From assembly GCA_035524795.1 (NCBI GenBank), contig DATKOF010000007.1:1-64000 (forward strand): a DNA stretch of 64,000 nt, written 5' to 3'. The first letter of the stretch is position 1. Every line of letters begins with the position of its first letter. The stretch is from DATKOF01 sp035524795. Lineage in GTDB: Bacteria; Pseudomonadota; Gammaproteobacteria; Burkholderiales; SG8-41. The position numbers and the translations under genes were made by a program. The notes under the pieces were generated by a model. The model searched no databases, had not been told where the DNA came from, and saw only the letters and a list, made by a program, of their open reading frames with translations. Positions 1-10,872 of the stretch are shown in pieces.

Positions 1-139
1 TCAGGATGTGTTCAATTACATTGAGATGTTCTACAACCCGGTCAGACGGCACAGCTACAGCAACGGCCTGTCCCCGGTAAACTATGAAAAGCAGTACTTC
101 GAGAGGCTCGGAAGTGTCTAGGAAATCAGGGGCGATTCA
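1..139 (+). mobile_element. IS3-family insertion sequence, right end only
   Basis: The window opens inside an IS3-family element. Its transposase reads out at 121 and the DNA from 114 to 139 is a typical IS3/IS51-type right inverted repeat, ending in GGGGCGATTCA; its reverse complement begins TGAATCGCCCC. The left end lies outside the window, so completeness cannot be judged. The element abuts a truncated gene remnant, which suggests it disrupted that gene. Confidence 0.8.
2..121 (+). CDS. IS3-family transposase OrfB, C-terminal 39 residues (cut by window edge)
   Basis: This is the last part of an IS3-family DDE transposase (OrfB, rve integrase core). The visible residues read YIEMFYNPVRRHSYSNGLSP followed by YEKQYFERLGSV. 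The aromatic-rich YNPVRRH...LSP segment follows the catalytic glutamate in these enzymes. The catalytic triad itself lies upstream of the window. The TAG stop at 119-121 sits inside the right inverted repeat, as usual for IS3 elements. Activity cannot be judged. Confidence 0.85.
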   Translation, partial: QDVFNYIEMFYNPVRRHSYSNGLSPVNYEKQYFERLGSV

Positions 140-333
140 AAGCGTTGCGAAAGCCGATTATCTTTGTTGCCAGCAAAGAAAGCATAGTAACGCCCAGAAC
201 AAAAACAAACATCCATTTCGACATTCATCGAAACGTGAATTATTTTACCAATGCAACAGAGCTTAAAGAGAAATTGAGGGCCGCATTAGATAAAAATCAC
301 AGTCAACTTTTCAAGTCCGATAAGACTGATTGA
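140..333 (+). pseudogene. 3' remnant of a gene next to the IS3 element, possibly a TIR-like/nucleotide-binding protein
   Basis: The reading frame that starts directly after the IS end runs to a TGA at 331-333 and encodes KPIIFVASKES, then an FDIH segment, YFTNATELKEKLRAAL and a lysine-rich tail. Seen: a hydrophobic beta strand, an FDI motif and a terminal amphipathic helix. I infer, weakly, that this is the C-terminal end of a TIR-like or related nucleotide-binding domain, where a strand, an FD(I/V) motif and an LREKL helix close the fold. A TTG at 145 could start a 62-residue product, but no convincing ribosome site precedes it. The DNA is visibly lower in GC than its neighbours, which suggests transfer. 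Confidence 0.4.
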
Positions 334-504
334 GTCCCATTAAAATATGTCGTTCATAAAATCGCTCTACAGAAGCGTCAATTGGCGGTACACGGTCGGG
401 GCAAACTATTAACCATCACTCTAGCTTTGTCAGCGCTGGAAACAGCTTCGTCCACAACAGAACCACCGCAACCGTCCCCACCGGGCACCGCCACTCGCAT
501 TAAA
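334..504. other. intergenic stretch, nothing recognised
   Basis: Between the gene remnant and the rhlE promoter region I see no convincing gene, RNA or repeat. Short open frames exist but have no credible start sites or family features. Confidence 0.5.
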
Positions 505-534
505 TTCGCTTTTGTGCTCTTTTTCCTGTATAGT
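505..534 (+). promoter_or_regulatory. candidate promoter of the rhlE operon
   Basis: A good -10 box TATAGT at 529-534 follows a weak -35 box TTCGCT at 505-510 with an 18-bp spacer. Transcription would start near 541, giving a leader of about 228 nt before rhlE. No other promoter-like sequence closer to the gene was obvious. Confidence 0.4.
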
Positions 535-540
535 GCGCCC

Positions 541-768
541 TCCTCGAAACCATGCAGCAGCAAATGGCATGGATTCGAGATGCAATTGTCCCTGACCTCC
601 AGCCCTGATATGGGGCGTTTCTGATCCAGCTTCCTTCTCGCGAATAGCTGCTTCTGCCACGGTTAGCGACGATACCCGTGCGCCAGCGGCGAAAACTGCC
701 GAAGTTTTGCGGCAAATCTTTGCCGGCGCGTTTGTTTATTCGTTTTCTTTTGAGAAAGAAGTTGAACC
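541..768 (+). promoter_or_regulatory. long structured 5' leader of rhlE with a strong hairpin at 543-579
   Basis: The leader begins with an inverted repeat. CTCGAAACCATGC at 543-555 pairs with GCATGGATTCGAG at 567-579 (12 pairs plus one A-A mismatch, 11-nt loop), only a few bases after the predicted transcript start. The remaining 190 nt hold no credible gene. Long structured leaders are known on cold-shock RNA-helicase mRNAs, so a temperature- or helicase-responsive element is a reasonable inference but is not shown. Confidence 0.45.
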
Positions 769-2061
<1,293 letters not shown>

Positions 2062-2084
2062 ACAGTACCGCATCAGGAGCTACC

Positions 2085-2360
2085 ATGAATATTTTTGTCG
2101 GCAATCTCGCGCCCGAGGTGACGGAAGCCGAACTCGCGGCATTGTTCAGGCGGTTCGGCGAGTGCAAAACGGTGGAGGTTTCAAGGTCGCCGTTCAACGG
2201 CGTGCCCAAGGGATACGGCTTCGTCGAAATGCCGAGCAAAAAACATTCGCTGGCCGCGATCGCCGGATTGAACGGCAAGGATTTTGCCGGACGCCCGTTG
2301 AAGGTGAACGAAGCGCGGCCAAGAGTCAACGCGAAATCGCGCTCAACATCAGGAGACTGA
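2085..2360 (+). CDS. RRM-type RNA-binding protein
   Basis: This 91-residue protein is a single RNA-recognition motif. RNP2 reads IFVGNL (3-8) and RNP1 reads KGYGFVEM (42-49), with the aromatic residues that stack on RNA bases. A short basic, Ser-rich tail follows. It begins 23 bp after rhlE, with an AGGAG ribosome site just before the ATG, so it is probably co-transcribed. Small RRM proteins next to RhlE-type helicases are common in betaproteobacteria and cyanobacteria and are often cold-induced. A partnership in RNA remodelling is inferred. Confidence 0.88.
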   Translation: MNIFVGNLAPEVTEAELAALFRRFGECKTVEVSRSPFNGVPKGYGFVEMPSKKHSLAAIAGLNGKDFAGRPLKVNEARPRVNAKSRSTSGD

Positions 2361-2364
2361 CCAT

Positions 2365-2616
2365 ATGGACGAGATTCTGGAATACCTGAAGAGCAAAGGC
2401 GAGCAACTGGAAACCGAAATCGTGGCGGGCACCGGCATGTCGCCGGCGGAAGTGCGTCTCGGCATATCGAAACTGTCCGCCAGGGGCGATCTGGTCATGT
2501 GCCGGGTCGTCAGACTCCAGGACGGGAAACAGATCGAGGGCATGCTGTACCGCGCGGCCGGCTATGTGCCGCGGCCCAAGCCCGGCAGAAAACCCGCCGC
2601 CGCCGCAAACAAGTAA
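2365..2616 (+). CDS. small winged-helix-like protein of unknown function
   Basis: This 83-residue protein begins MDEILEYLKSKGEQLETEI and continues with SPAEVRLGISKLSARGDLVM. That pattern, helix, turn, recognition-like helix and then a beta wing (CRVVRLQDGKQIEGMLYR), looks like a winged helix. The tail is basic and Pro/Ala-rich (RPKPGRKPAAAANK), consistent with nucleic-acid binding. It starts 4 bp after the RRM gene, so it belongs to the rhlE operon. I do not recognise a named family. Confidence 0.7.
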   Translation: MDEILEYLKSKGEQLETEIVAGTGMSPAEVRLGISKLSARGDLVMCRVVRLQDGKQIEGMLYRAAGYVPRPKPGRKPAAAANK

Positions 2617-2628
2617 AGGACGATATCC

Positions 2629-2811
2629 TTGGCCAAACCCAACTACGGTTTCGAGAAGCGTCAGAAAGAACTGGCGAAGAAAAGAAAGAAGGAAGAAAAG
2701 CGGCTGCGCAAACTGGCCGCGCACGCCGCGGCCGAACCGCCGGCGGGCGAACCACCGGAGCCGCCGGCGCCCGGAACGTCCGGTCAGCCGGACGGCAGCG
2801 CAGACACCTGA
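2629..2811 (+). CDS. small highly charged conserved-type protein (TTG start)
   Basis: The 60-residue product starts MAKPNYGFEKRQKELAKKRK and is dominated by Lys/Arg/Glu for its first 30 residues, likely one long basic helix. A Pro/Ala/Gly-rich disordered tail follows. The TTG at 2629 is preceded by an AAAGGA ribosome site, and no ATG is available in frame. Small proteins with this KPNYxFEKRQKELAKK N-terminus occur in betaproteobacteria, often near RNA-related genes. The function is unknown; the last position in the rhlE operon and the charge suggest RNA or ribosome contact. Confidence 0.72.
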   Translation: MAKPNYGFEKRQKELAKKRKKEEKRLRKLAAHAAAEPPAGEPPEPPAPGTSGQPDGSADT

Positions 2812-2816
2812 GATGT

Positions 2817-2850
2817 TGCGGGCAGGCGGCGCGCCGCCGTCCCGCATTTC
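2817..2850 (+). terminator. candidate terminator between convergent genes
   Basis: TGCGGG (2817-2822) pairs with CCCGCA (2841-2846) around a nested GC-rich palindrome, followed by TTTC. It ends the rhlE operon and overlaps the stop codon of the convergent MFS gene. The T tract is short, so termination may be inefficient. Confidence 0.5.
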
Positions 2851-4075
2851 ATTCCATCCGCTCCAGTTTCCGCAGCGCCGGGAACAGCTTCATCCATAGC
2901 AGCGCCACCGCCATCGTCCCCACCCCGCCCAGCACCGCCGACGGCACCGCGCCGAACAGCGCGGCAGTGACGCCGCTTCTGAATTCGCCAAGCTGATTCG
3001 ACGCATTGATGAACAGATAATTGACCGCGCTGACGCGGCCGCGCATCGCGTCCGGCGTTCGCAGTTGCACCAGCGAGGCGCGAATGACGACGCTGATGGT
3101 GTCCGCCGCGCCCATCACGAACAGCGCGACGAGCGAAAGCCAGATCGAGCGCGACAGCGCGAACACCACGGTCGCCGCGCCGAACACGATCACCGCTTGA
3201 AACATGCGGATGCCGACGCGGCGGTTCAACGCATGATGCGCGAGCACCATCGTCATCAGCAGCGCGCCGACGGCCGGCGCGGCGCGCAGCATGCCGAGTC
3301 CCCACGGGCCGATGTGAAGGATGTCGCGCGCATAGATCGGCAGCAGCGCGGTCGCGCCGCCCAGCAGCACCGCGAACAGGTCGAGCGAAATGGTGCCGAG
3401 GATCGCCGGGTTGCGGCGCACGAAATGCACGCCGTCGAACACCGCGGCGAGCGACGGCGGTTCGCGCTCGACGACCGGCTGCTTGAGCCGGATCGCGCCG
3501 TTCAATATCGCCGCCAGCAGCCAGATCAGCGTCATCGCCGCATAAGTGAAGCCGGGCGAGACCGCATACGCGAACCCGCCCGCCGCCGGACCGCTGATCA
3601 CGGCGAATTGCCACACGCTGGTGGAAAATGCGGTGCCTTTCTGCACCATGCCGTCGGGCACCACTGCGGGCAGCAGTGACGCCTGCGCCGGACTTTCAAA
3701 TGCGATCGCGGTGCCGAACACGGCGACTGCGGCAAAAATCCCGGTGACGTTGAGCCATCCCTCGATGCTGCCCCAGGCGAGGAACATCGCGGCCAGGCCT
3801 TCCACCACGCGGCAGATCTGCACCACGCGCTTGCGGTCGAAACGGTCGGCCGCATGCCCGGCGATGAACACCAGCAGCAGCGTCGGCAGAAACTGCGTCA
3901 GCCCGATCATGCCGAGCGCGAACGCGCTGTTGGTCAATGCATAGACCTGCCAGCCGACGGCGACCGCGGCCATCTGATAGGCGAACTCGGACAGGCCGCG
4001 CGCCCACAGATAGAACTGGAACGGCGGATGGCGCAACAGCGTGGCGGCGCGCGCCGGCGTGGAGGAAGCGGACAT
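2849..4075 (-). CDS. MFS transporter, EntS/enterobactin-exporter-like
   Basis: This 408-residue inner-membrane protein has the twelve hydrophobic segments of the major facilitator superfamily. The loop between TM2 and TM3 carries the MFS motif A variant GHAADRFDRKRVV. The second half contains AADTISVVIRASLVQLRTPDAMRGRVSAV in pieces, typical of the EntS-like drug/siderophore exporter branch (DUF894-type). It starts 7 bp after an ABC-2 permease gene on the same strand, so an export operon of ATPase, permease and MFS pump is likely. The substrate is unknown. Confidence 0.8.
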   Translation of the reverse strand: MSASSTPARAATLLRHPPFQFYLWARGLSEFAYQMAAVAVGWQVYALTNSAFALGMIGLTQFLPTLLLVFIAGHAADRFDRKRVVQICRVVEGLAAMFLAWGSIEGWLNVTGIFAAVAVFGTAIAFESPAQASLLPAVVPDGMVQKGTAFSTSVWQFAVISGPAAGGFAYAVSPGFTYAAMTLIWLLAAILNGAIRLKQPVVEREPPSLAAVFDGVHFVRRNPAILGTISLDLFAVLLGGATALLPIYARDILHIGPWGLGMLRAAPAVGALLMTMVLAHHALNRRVGIRMFQAVIVFGAATVVFALSRSIWLSLVALFVMGAADTISVVIRASLVQLRTPDAMRGRVSAVNYLFINASNQLGEFRSGVTAALFGAVPSAVLGGVGTMAVALLWMKLFPALRKLERME

Positions 4076-4082
4076 GCGGCGC

Positions 4083-5767
<1,685 letters not shown>

Positions 5768-5822
5768 CCGCGCGATTTTACTCGATACGCCGTCCGGCCG
5801 TGTTCCGGCCGCGGCCCCGCAT

Positions 5823-6845
5823 TCAGTCGCGGCGGCCGCGGAAGATGACCCACCCCGCCAGGATGGAAAAGACGACGACCAGTGCCGCCACCAGCCAGAA
5901 CCCATGCGGGTCCTGATTATAGGGAACGCCGCCGACGTTCATGCCGAACAGTCCGGAGATCAGGTTGATCGGCAGCGCAATCACGGTTACCGCGGTCAGC
6001 ACGAACACGGTGCGGTTGGTCTGCTCGTTGACGCTCGCCGCGATTTCTTCCTGCAGCAGTTTGATCCGTTCCTGTAGCGCAGCCATGTCGCGCAGCGCCA
6101 GCGAAAATTCCTCGGTCGATTGCCGCAATTCACCGATGATCGTTTCCCCGACCCATGCCGGCGGACGGTTCAGAAGCCGGAACAGCGCGGCGGGCTCGGG
6201 AGCGAGCAGGCGCTGCAGCCTGACCAGGTCCCGGCGCATCACGCCGAGACTCGCCCGTTTGATGGCGAGCCGGCCGGCAAGCAGGCCGTCTTCGATGGCA
6301 TCGACCTTGGCCACCGTCTTGCGGACGATCGATACCAGCACTTCCGCCTGATCGCGCATCAGATGAATGACGAGTTCGAGCGGCGACAAAAACGCTTCTC
6401 CCGATTTCACGGCCATGCGCAGCCGATCGACCGAGCGCAACGGTTGATTGCGGACCGTGATCAGCCAGCGCCGGTTGATGCCGAGCCACAGCGTCGCAAC
6501 CTGCAGCGACTCGGCGGACAGGAAATCATAAATGACGTCGTTGATGACCGAGACCAGCGCTCCTTCCGCATACTCGATCCGCGTCGACTGCGATCCTTCG
6601 CGCAGCGCCTCAAAAAATGCCTCGGGAAGATTGAAGTGCTGCTGCAGCCATTTCTCGGTGGCGATATTCGCGGCGCTAAAATGGAGCCAGATGAACTCCG
6701 GCCCCTCCCTGTCGGCGTTTTCCTTCAGCCAGCGGGCCGCTTCGTCCGATTCGATCGCGCGGCCTCTTCCGTCTGCCGCAAACAGATAACCGGCGACGAG
6801 TCCGCATTGCTCGGAGCCGTACGATGCCAGCGCAGGACTGCTCAT
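5823..6845 (-). CDS. CorA/ZntB-family divalent cation channel
   Basis: The 340-residue protein has a long cytoplasmic N-terminal domain rich in helices and two C-terminal membrane helices. The signature GMN tripeptide (LFGMNVGG, about 301-303) closes TM1, as in CorA-type channels. The periplasmic loop after GMN reads VGGVPYNQDPHG rather than the CorA YGMNFE..MPE motif; this is the ZntB-like version, so zinc or another divalent cation is plausible. It lies 6 bp downstream of a lipoprotein gene on the same strand and 55 bp before the ABC exporter genes. Confidence 0.85.
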   Translation of the reverse strand: MSSPALASYGSEQCGLVAGYLFAADGRGRAIESDEAARWLKENADREGPEFIWLHFSAANIATEKWLQQHFNLPEAFFEALREGSQSTRIEYAEGALVSVINDVIYDFLSAESLQVATLWLGINRRWLITVRNQPLRSVDRLRMAVKSGEAFLSPLELVIHLMRDQAEVLVSIVRKTVAKVDAIEDGLLAGRLAIKRASLGVMRRDLVRLQRLLAPEPAALFRLLNRPPAWVGETIIGELRQSTEEFSLALRDMAALQERIKLLQEEIAASVNEQTNRTVFVLTAVTVIALPINLISGLFGMNVGGVPYNQDPHGFWLVAALVVVFSILAGWVIFRGRRD

Positions 6846-6851
6846 GCCGTG

Positions 6852-8192
6852 TCAGCGGCCGCCGATCGGCAGCGTTAGCTGCGGTCCCGGACTGGTATTG
6901 CCGGCGAGCTCGAGACGCGCCAGTTCCATTAACAGGGAAAAGGTGGACTTGGTTTCCTGGTCGGTGTCATCAATATAGAACCAGTAGTCCTTGTAGCGAA
7001 TCGCAACATGCGCGCCGGACGGCGCTTCCTTCGCGCCCGACCAGTGCACGTGAAAAAAATGCGACATGATGTTTCCCCAGTCGTACGCCTTTCCGTCTGC
7101 GTCGAGTGTTTCCGTCACCAGCCTGCCTGCGACGTGCTCGGGCGGAATATCGACGCCCTGACACACGTAGTATAGCGCCTGCAACAGCGAGCGCGTCTCC
7201 AGATCCAGCTGGGTCACGCCTTCGGCCGGATAGGTGGAGGGAAATGGATTGAGTTCCTCTTCGGTGATCCCGTACTCGGTCAGGCCCGGCTTCAGGTGAA
7301 AGACCGCCACGAGTGTCTGCATTTCCGGCGTATGCACGGCTGACGGGTCGATACGCACGACCGGATGCGGGGTTTTTCTGATCAACATCCAGTCGCCGCT
7401 TTTGCCGGCGCGGCGGTACTCGAGACCGTTCCTGGCCGCCTCCACGATGTCCTTGGCGCCGATCGCCGAAGACGGCAGCGGACTGCCCAGCTGCTCCTCC
7501 CGCTCTTCCGATCCAAACACCAGCTGCCCGCGGTCCTGCAGTTCCTGCATCGCGTTGATGCCGCGCAGAAACTCGGTCACCACCGGCGCCTGCTTCGGCG
7601 TCGGGCCGCTGGCGCTCTGGGCATTGGACACCCAGTTCAGATTTTCCAGGTAAAGGCGGAATACGGTCGAGATCGGCCAGGTGGTCTTGGCCAGATAGAT
7701 CACGCCATCGAGCGGCAGCGGGGTAAACAGCTTGCGCGTGAACTCCTGGTCGTCGAGCGGGGTCAGCGTGAACGTCGGGCGGTCGGCGCCGAGCACCTGC
7801 GGCTGCGGCAGGATGGTGGTAAAGCTGCTCTGGTTCACGTCGCCGCCGGCCGCTGCGAACAACGGCGTCAGCTGCAGGCTCTGTGAACGCTCGAACTGCG
7901 CTGCGATCGCCGATACCGCAAGACTGCTCGGCGTATCGGTATAGCGCAGGCGGACGATGTTGAGCAGCAGCTGTTCTTCGGTGGTTTTCTTGACGACTTC
8001 GTTGTAGTTCAGCCTGGTCTGATCCAGCGCGTGCGGCCCGAGGGTTGCGTTACAGCCCGCCACTCCCAACGTTCCCGCAAAAATGGCGGCGGCGCATCCC
8101 ATGCGCCGCGATCCGCGACCGCGTTTATTCAAATCGATGGCTGGCTGGGACAATGCAATGCCGGATAATTCTTTGTTTTTTCTAGTATGCAA
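6852..8192 (-). CDS. uncharacterised predicted lipoprotein
   Basis: The 446-residue protein has a hydrophobic segment near residues 31-48 ending in the lipobox VAGC, followed by NATLGPHALDQTR. This predicts export and lipidation at the cysteine. The mature part begins with NIVRLRYTDTPSSLAVS, a motif seen in a family of unnamed proteobacterial lipoproteins. No catalytic motif is visible. The ATG at 8192 gives a long n-region; an ATG at 8102 (MGCAAAIFAG) would give a more ordinary signal peptide and may be the true start. Clustering with the CorA-like gene is the only context. Confidence 0.72.
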   Translation of the reverse strand: MHTRKNKELSGIALSQPAIDLNKRGRGSRRMGCAAAIFAGTLGVAGCNATLGPHALDQTRLNYNEVVKKTTEEQLLLNIVRLRYTDTPSSLAVSAIAAQFERSQSLQLTPLFAAAGGDVNQSSFTTILPQPQVLGADRPTFTLTPLDDQEFTRKLFTPLPLDGVIYLAKTTWPISTVFRLYLENLNWVSNAQSASGPTPKQAPVVTEFLRGINAMQELQDRGQLVFGSEEREEQLGSPLPSSAIGAKDIVEAARNGLEYRRAGKSGDWMLIRKTPHPVVRIDPSAVHTPEMQTLVAVFHLKPGLTEYGITEEELNPFPSTYPAEGVTQLDLETRSLLQALYYVCQGVDIPPEHVAGRLVTETLDADGKAYDWGNIMSHFFHVHWSGAKEAPSGAHVAIRYKDYWFYIDDTDQETKSTFSLLMELARLELAGNTSPGPQLTLPIGGR

Positions 8193-8300
8193 CCGGCAAA
8201 TGACAAATCAATGACAATCGGGAACGGTCGGCTGATCCGGCCCCGAGTTCAAGAGCGCAAACCGTAAGGCAGGGCCGCAAGGCGCGAATCCGTGTTTCCC

Positions 8301-9422
8301 CTACTTTTCCAGATGGCTGCGGATCACGTTTTCGATCTGGTCGCGCGCCGCATCGACGGTGACCGGCCGCGTGCTCTGGCCGATTGCGGTATCGGGGTCC
8401 TTGAGGCCGTGGCCGGTCAGCGTGCAGACCACGGTCGCGCCGGTGCGGACGCGGCCGCGCTCGAGATCCTTCAACAGCCCTGCGATCGAAATCGCCGATG
8501 CCGGTTCGCAGAACACGCCTTCCTTCGCGGCGAGCAGTTTCTGCGCGGCAAGAATTTCTTCGTCGGTGCAGATGTCGAACCAGCCCTGCGATTCCTTCGA
8601 CGCGCACACCGCCTGCCGCCACGACACCGGATTGCCGATGCGGATCGCAGTCGCCACGGTTTCGGGATGGGTTACCGGCCTGCCGCTGACGATCGGCGCC
8701 GCGCCCGCGGCCTGATAGCCGACCATCACCGGCCGCCGCATCGCGATTTTTTTGTTCAGATAAGTGCGATCGGCGGCGGGCAGCGTATGCGCCTGGGTGT
8801 CGCAGCCGGATGATTCGCTGTAGCCGATCCAGTGCGCGGTGATGTTGCCGGCGTTGCCGACCGGCAGCACGTGATAGTCGGGCGCCTCGCCCAGCGCCTC
8901 GATGACTTCGAACGCGATCGTTTTCTGTCCTTGCAGCCGGTACGGATTGATCGAGTTGACGATCTCGACCGGTGTGGTCTGCGCGATTTCCTGTACCAGC
9001 CGCATGCCGTCGTCGAAGTTGCCGCGAATCTGGATCACCACCGCGCCGTGCATCATCGCCTGCGACAGCTTGCCGAGCGCGATCTTGCCTTCGGGTATCA
9101 GCACGAAGCAGGTCATGCCGGCGCGCGCCGCGTAGGCCGCCGCCGCCGCCGAGGTATTGCCGGTCGAAGCGCAAATGATCGCGCGCGCGCCTTTCTCGGC
9201 CGCCTTGCTGACCGCCATCGTCATGCCGCGGTCCTTGAACGAGCCGGTCGGGTTCAGTCCTTCGAACTTGGCGAAGATGCGCACGTCCGGGCGATACAGC
9301 CGCGGCAGATTGCGCAGCTCGATCAGCGGCGTGTTGCCTTCGTTGAGCGTGATGATCGGCGTGCCGTCGCTGACCGGCAGGCGGTCGCGGTACTGGTGGA
9401 TGAGCCCCGTGTAATGCGCCAT
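8301..9422 (-). CDS. thrC: threonine synthase
   Basis: ThrC converts O-phosphohomoserine to threonine with PLP. The 373-residue sequence has the PLP lysine in NPTGSFKDRGM (K63), the asparagine loop ASTGNTSAAAAAYAARAG and the phosphate-binding glycine motif PVGNAGNITAHW. It matches the shorter, class II (Bacillus-type) enzymes in length and motifs. It lies 18 bp downstream of hom on the same strand, so flux from homoserine to threonine is co-transcribed. The homoserine kinase gene is not in this window. Confidence 0.95.
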   Translation of the reverse strand: MAHYTGLIHQYRDRLPVSDGTPIITLNEGNTPLIELRNLPRLYRPDVRIFAKFEGLNPTGSFKDRGMTMAVSKAAEKGARAIICASTGNTSAAAAAYAARAGMTCFVLIPEGKIALGKLSQAMMHGAVVIQIRGNFDDGMRLVQEIAQTTPVEIVNSINPYRLQGQKTIAFEVIEALGEAPDYHVLPVGNAGNITAHWIGYSESSGCDTQAHTLPAADRTYLNKKIAMRRPVMVGYQAAGAAPIVSGRPVTHPETVATAIRIGNPVSWRQAVCASKESQGWFDICTDEEILAAQKLLAAKEGVFCEPASAISIAGLLKDLERGRVRTGATVVCTLTGHGLKDPDTAIGQSTRPVTVDAARDQIENVIRSHLEK

Positions 9423-9440
9423 GCGGCTGTCCCGTCTTCG

Positions 9441-10763
9441 CTAACCCAAAGTTTCGAGGCGGATGCGCACGATTCCGCCGCTGACCACCGGCAGTTTCCC
9501 GATGCGCGCAATCGCCGCATTGATGTTTTTCTCGACCGTCACATGCGTAAGCAGGATGATCTCCACCTGCTCCTCACCCTCGTCAGGCTCCTTCTGCACC
9601 ATCGCGTCGATCGAAATGCCGAGGTCGGCGAACACGCGCGTGATATCGGCCAGCACGCCGGGCTGATCCTTGGCGCGCAGGCGCAGATAGTAGGCGGTCT
9701 CGACCTCGTCCATCGGCAGGATCGGATCGTTCGACAACTGGTCCGGCTGGAACGCGAGGTGAGGCACGCGATGTTCGGGATCGGCGGTATGCATGCGCGT
9801 CACGTCCACGAGGTCGGCGATCACGGCCGAGGCGGTCGGATATGCGCCCGCGCCGGGGCCGTAATAAAGCGTCGCGCCCACCGCATCGCCCTTGACGACG
9901 ATCGCGTTCATCACTCCCTCGACATTCGCGATCAGGCGTTTTTCCGGAATCAGCGTCGGATGCACTCGCAGTTCGATCCCCTTTGGCGTGCGGCGCGTGA
10001 TGCCGAGCAGCTTGATGCGGTAACCGAGTTCCTCGGCATAACGGATGTCCTGCGCCGTCAGCCTGGTGATGCCTTCGGTATAGGCGCGCTCGAACTGCAT
10101 CGGGATGCCGAACGCAATCGCCGCCATGATGGTCAACTTGTGCGCGGCGTCGATGCCCTCGATATCGAAGGTCGGATCGGCTTCGGCATAACCGAGCCGC
10201 TGCGCCTCTTTCAGCACGTCGTCGAAACTCGATCCCCTGGCGCGCATTTCGGACAGGATGAAATTGCTGGTGCCGTTGATGATGCCGGCGATCCACTCGA
10301 TGCGGTTGGCGGTCAGCCCCTCGCGCAGCGCCTTGATAATGGGAATGCCGCCGGCGACCGCGGCTTCGAACGCGACCATCACGCCCCTCGCGCGCGCCGC
10401 GGCGAAAATCTCGTTGCCATGCCTGGCGAGCAGCGCCTTGTTCGCGGTCACGACGTGCTTGCCGTTCGCGATCGCCTTGAGCACGAGGTCTTTCGCGATG
10501 CCGGTGCCGCCAATCAGCTCGACGATGATGTCGATATCCGGCGCGTCGACGACGGCGCCGGCGTCATCCGTGACCCTGGCTGTGTTGTTATGACTGGCGG
10601 CGATCACCTTGCGCGCGCGTTCGATGTCCTTGTCCGCGACCTGCGTGATCACGATGCCGCGGCCGGCACGGCGCGTGATTTCCTGCTGGTTGCGCGCCAG
10701 CACCTCGAAAGTGCCTCCGCCAACCGTGCCGATGCCGAGCAGTCCAACGTTGATCGGTTTCAT
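9441..10763 (-). CDS. hom: homoserine dehydrogenase
   Basis: This 440-residue NAD(P)-dependent enzyme reduces aspartate semialdehyde to homoserine. The N-terminal Rossmann motif is GLLGIGTVGGGT. The catalytic domain contains GIINGTSNFILSEM and AEADPTFDIEGIDAAHK. A C-terminal ACT domain (about 355-430, TYYLRLRAKDQPGVLADI type) binds threonine for feedback inhibition. It forms an operon with thrC downstream; alaC lies upstream on the same strand, separated by an inverted repeat. Confidence 0.95.
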   Translation of the reverse strand: MKPINVGLLGIGTVGGGTFEVLARNQQEITRRAGRGIVITQVADKDIERARKVIAASHNNTARVTDDAGAVVDAPDIDIIVELIGGTGIAKDLVLKAIANGKHVVTANKALLARHGNEIFAAARARGVMVAFEAAVAGGIPIIKALREGLTANRIEWIAGIINGTSNFILSEMRARGSSFDDVLKEAQRLGYAEADPTFDIEGIDAAHKLTIMAAIAFGIPMQFERAYTEGITRLTAQDIRYAEELGYRIKLLGITRRTPKGIELRVHPTLIPEKRLIANVEGVMNAIVVKGDAVGATLYYGPGAGAYPTASAVIADLVDVTRMHTADPEHRVPHLAFQPDQLSNDPILPMDEVETAYYLRLRAKDQPGVLADITRVFADLGISIDAMVQKEPDEGEEQVEIILLTHVTVEKNINAAIARIGKLPVVSGGIVRIRLETLG

Positions 10764-10781
10764 AAATTATTAAACCCTTTT

Positions 10782-10872
10782 ACCGCAGAGGCGCAGAGAA
10801 AAACTAAAAGCGTATGAATCTTTCGGTTTTGATTTCATCTTCGTTTTCTCCGCGCCTCCGCGTCTCTGCGGT
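10782..10872. repeat. interspersed inverted repeat with 8-bp internal repeats between alaC and hom
   Basis: ACCGCAGAG at 10782-10790 is followed by GCGCAGAGAAAA; the opposite arm, just after the alaC stop, reads on the minus strand as 8-mers CGCAGAGA, CGCGGAGG, CGCGGAGA and then AAAACG. The arms can fold into a long imperfect hairpin between alaC and hom. This CCGCAGAGACGCGGAG type of sequence is a familiar interspersed intergenic element in betaproteobacteria. A related 12-mer (CTCTGCGGTTCA) follows phaC at 60879-60890. It has no T tract, so a terminator role is doubtful. Confidence 0.6.

Noticed and set aside
382..624. 80-codon open frame in the rhlE leader region
   Set aside because: It starts at TTG without a ribosome site, has a composition unlike a folded protein and runs across the predicted promoter and hairpin.
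8832..10817. 661-codon open frame on the plus strand opposite thrC and hom
   Set aside because: It is the GC-rich shadow of two certain genes, is rich in Arg/His/Asp and has no family signature. The long frames opposite tgpA (15537-17471) and the DUF2126 gene (33524-35854) were rejected for the same reason.
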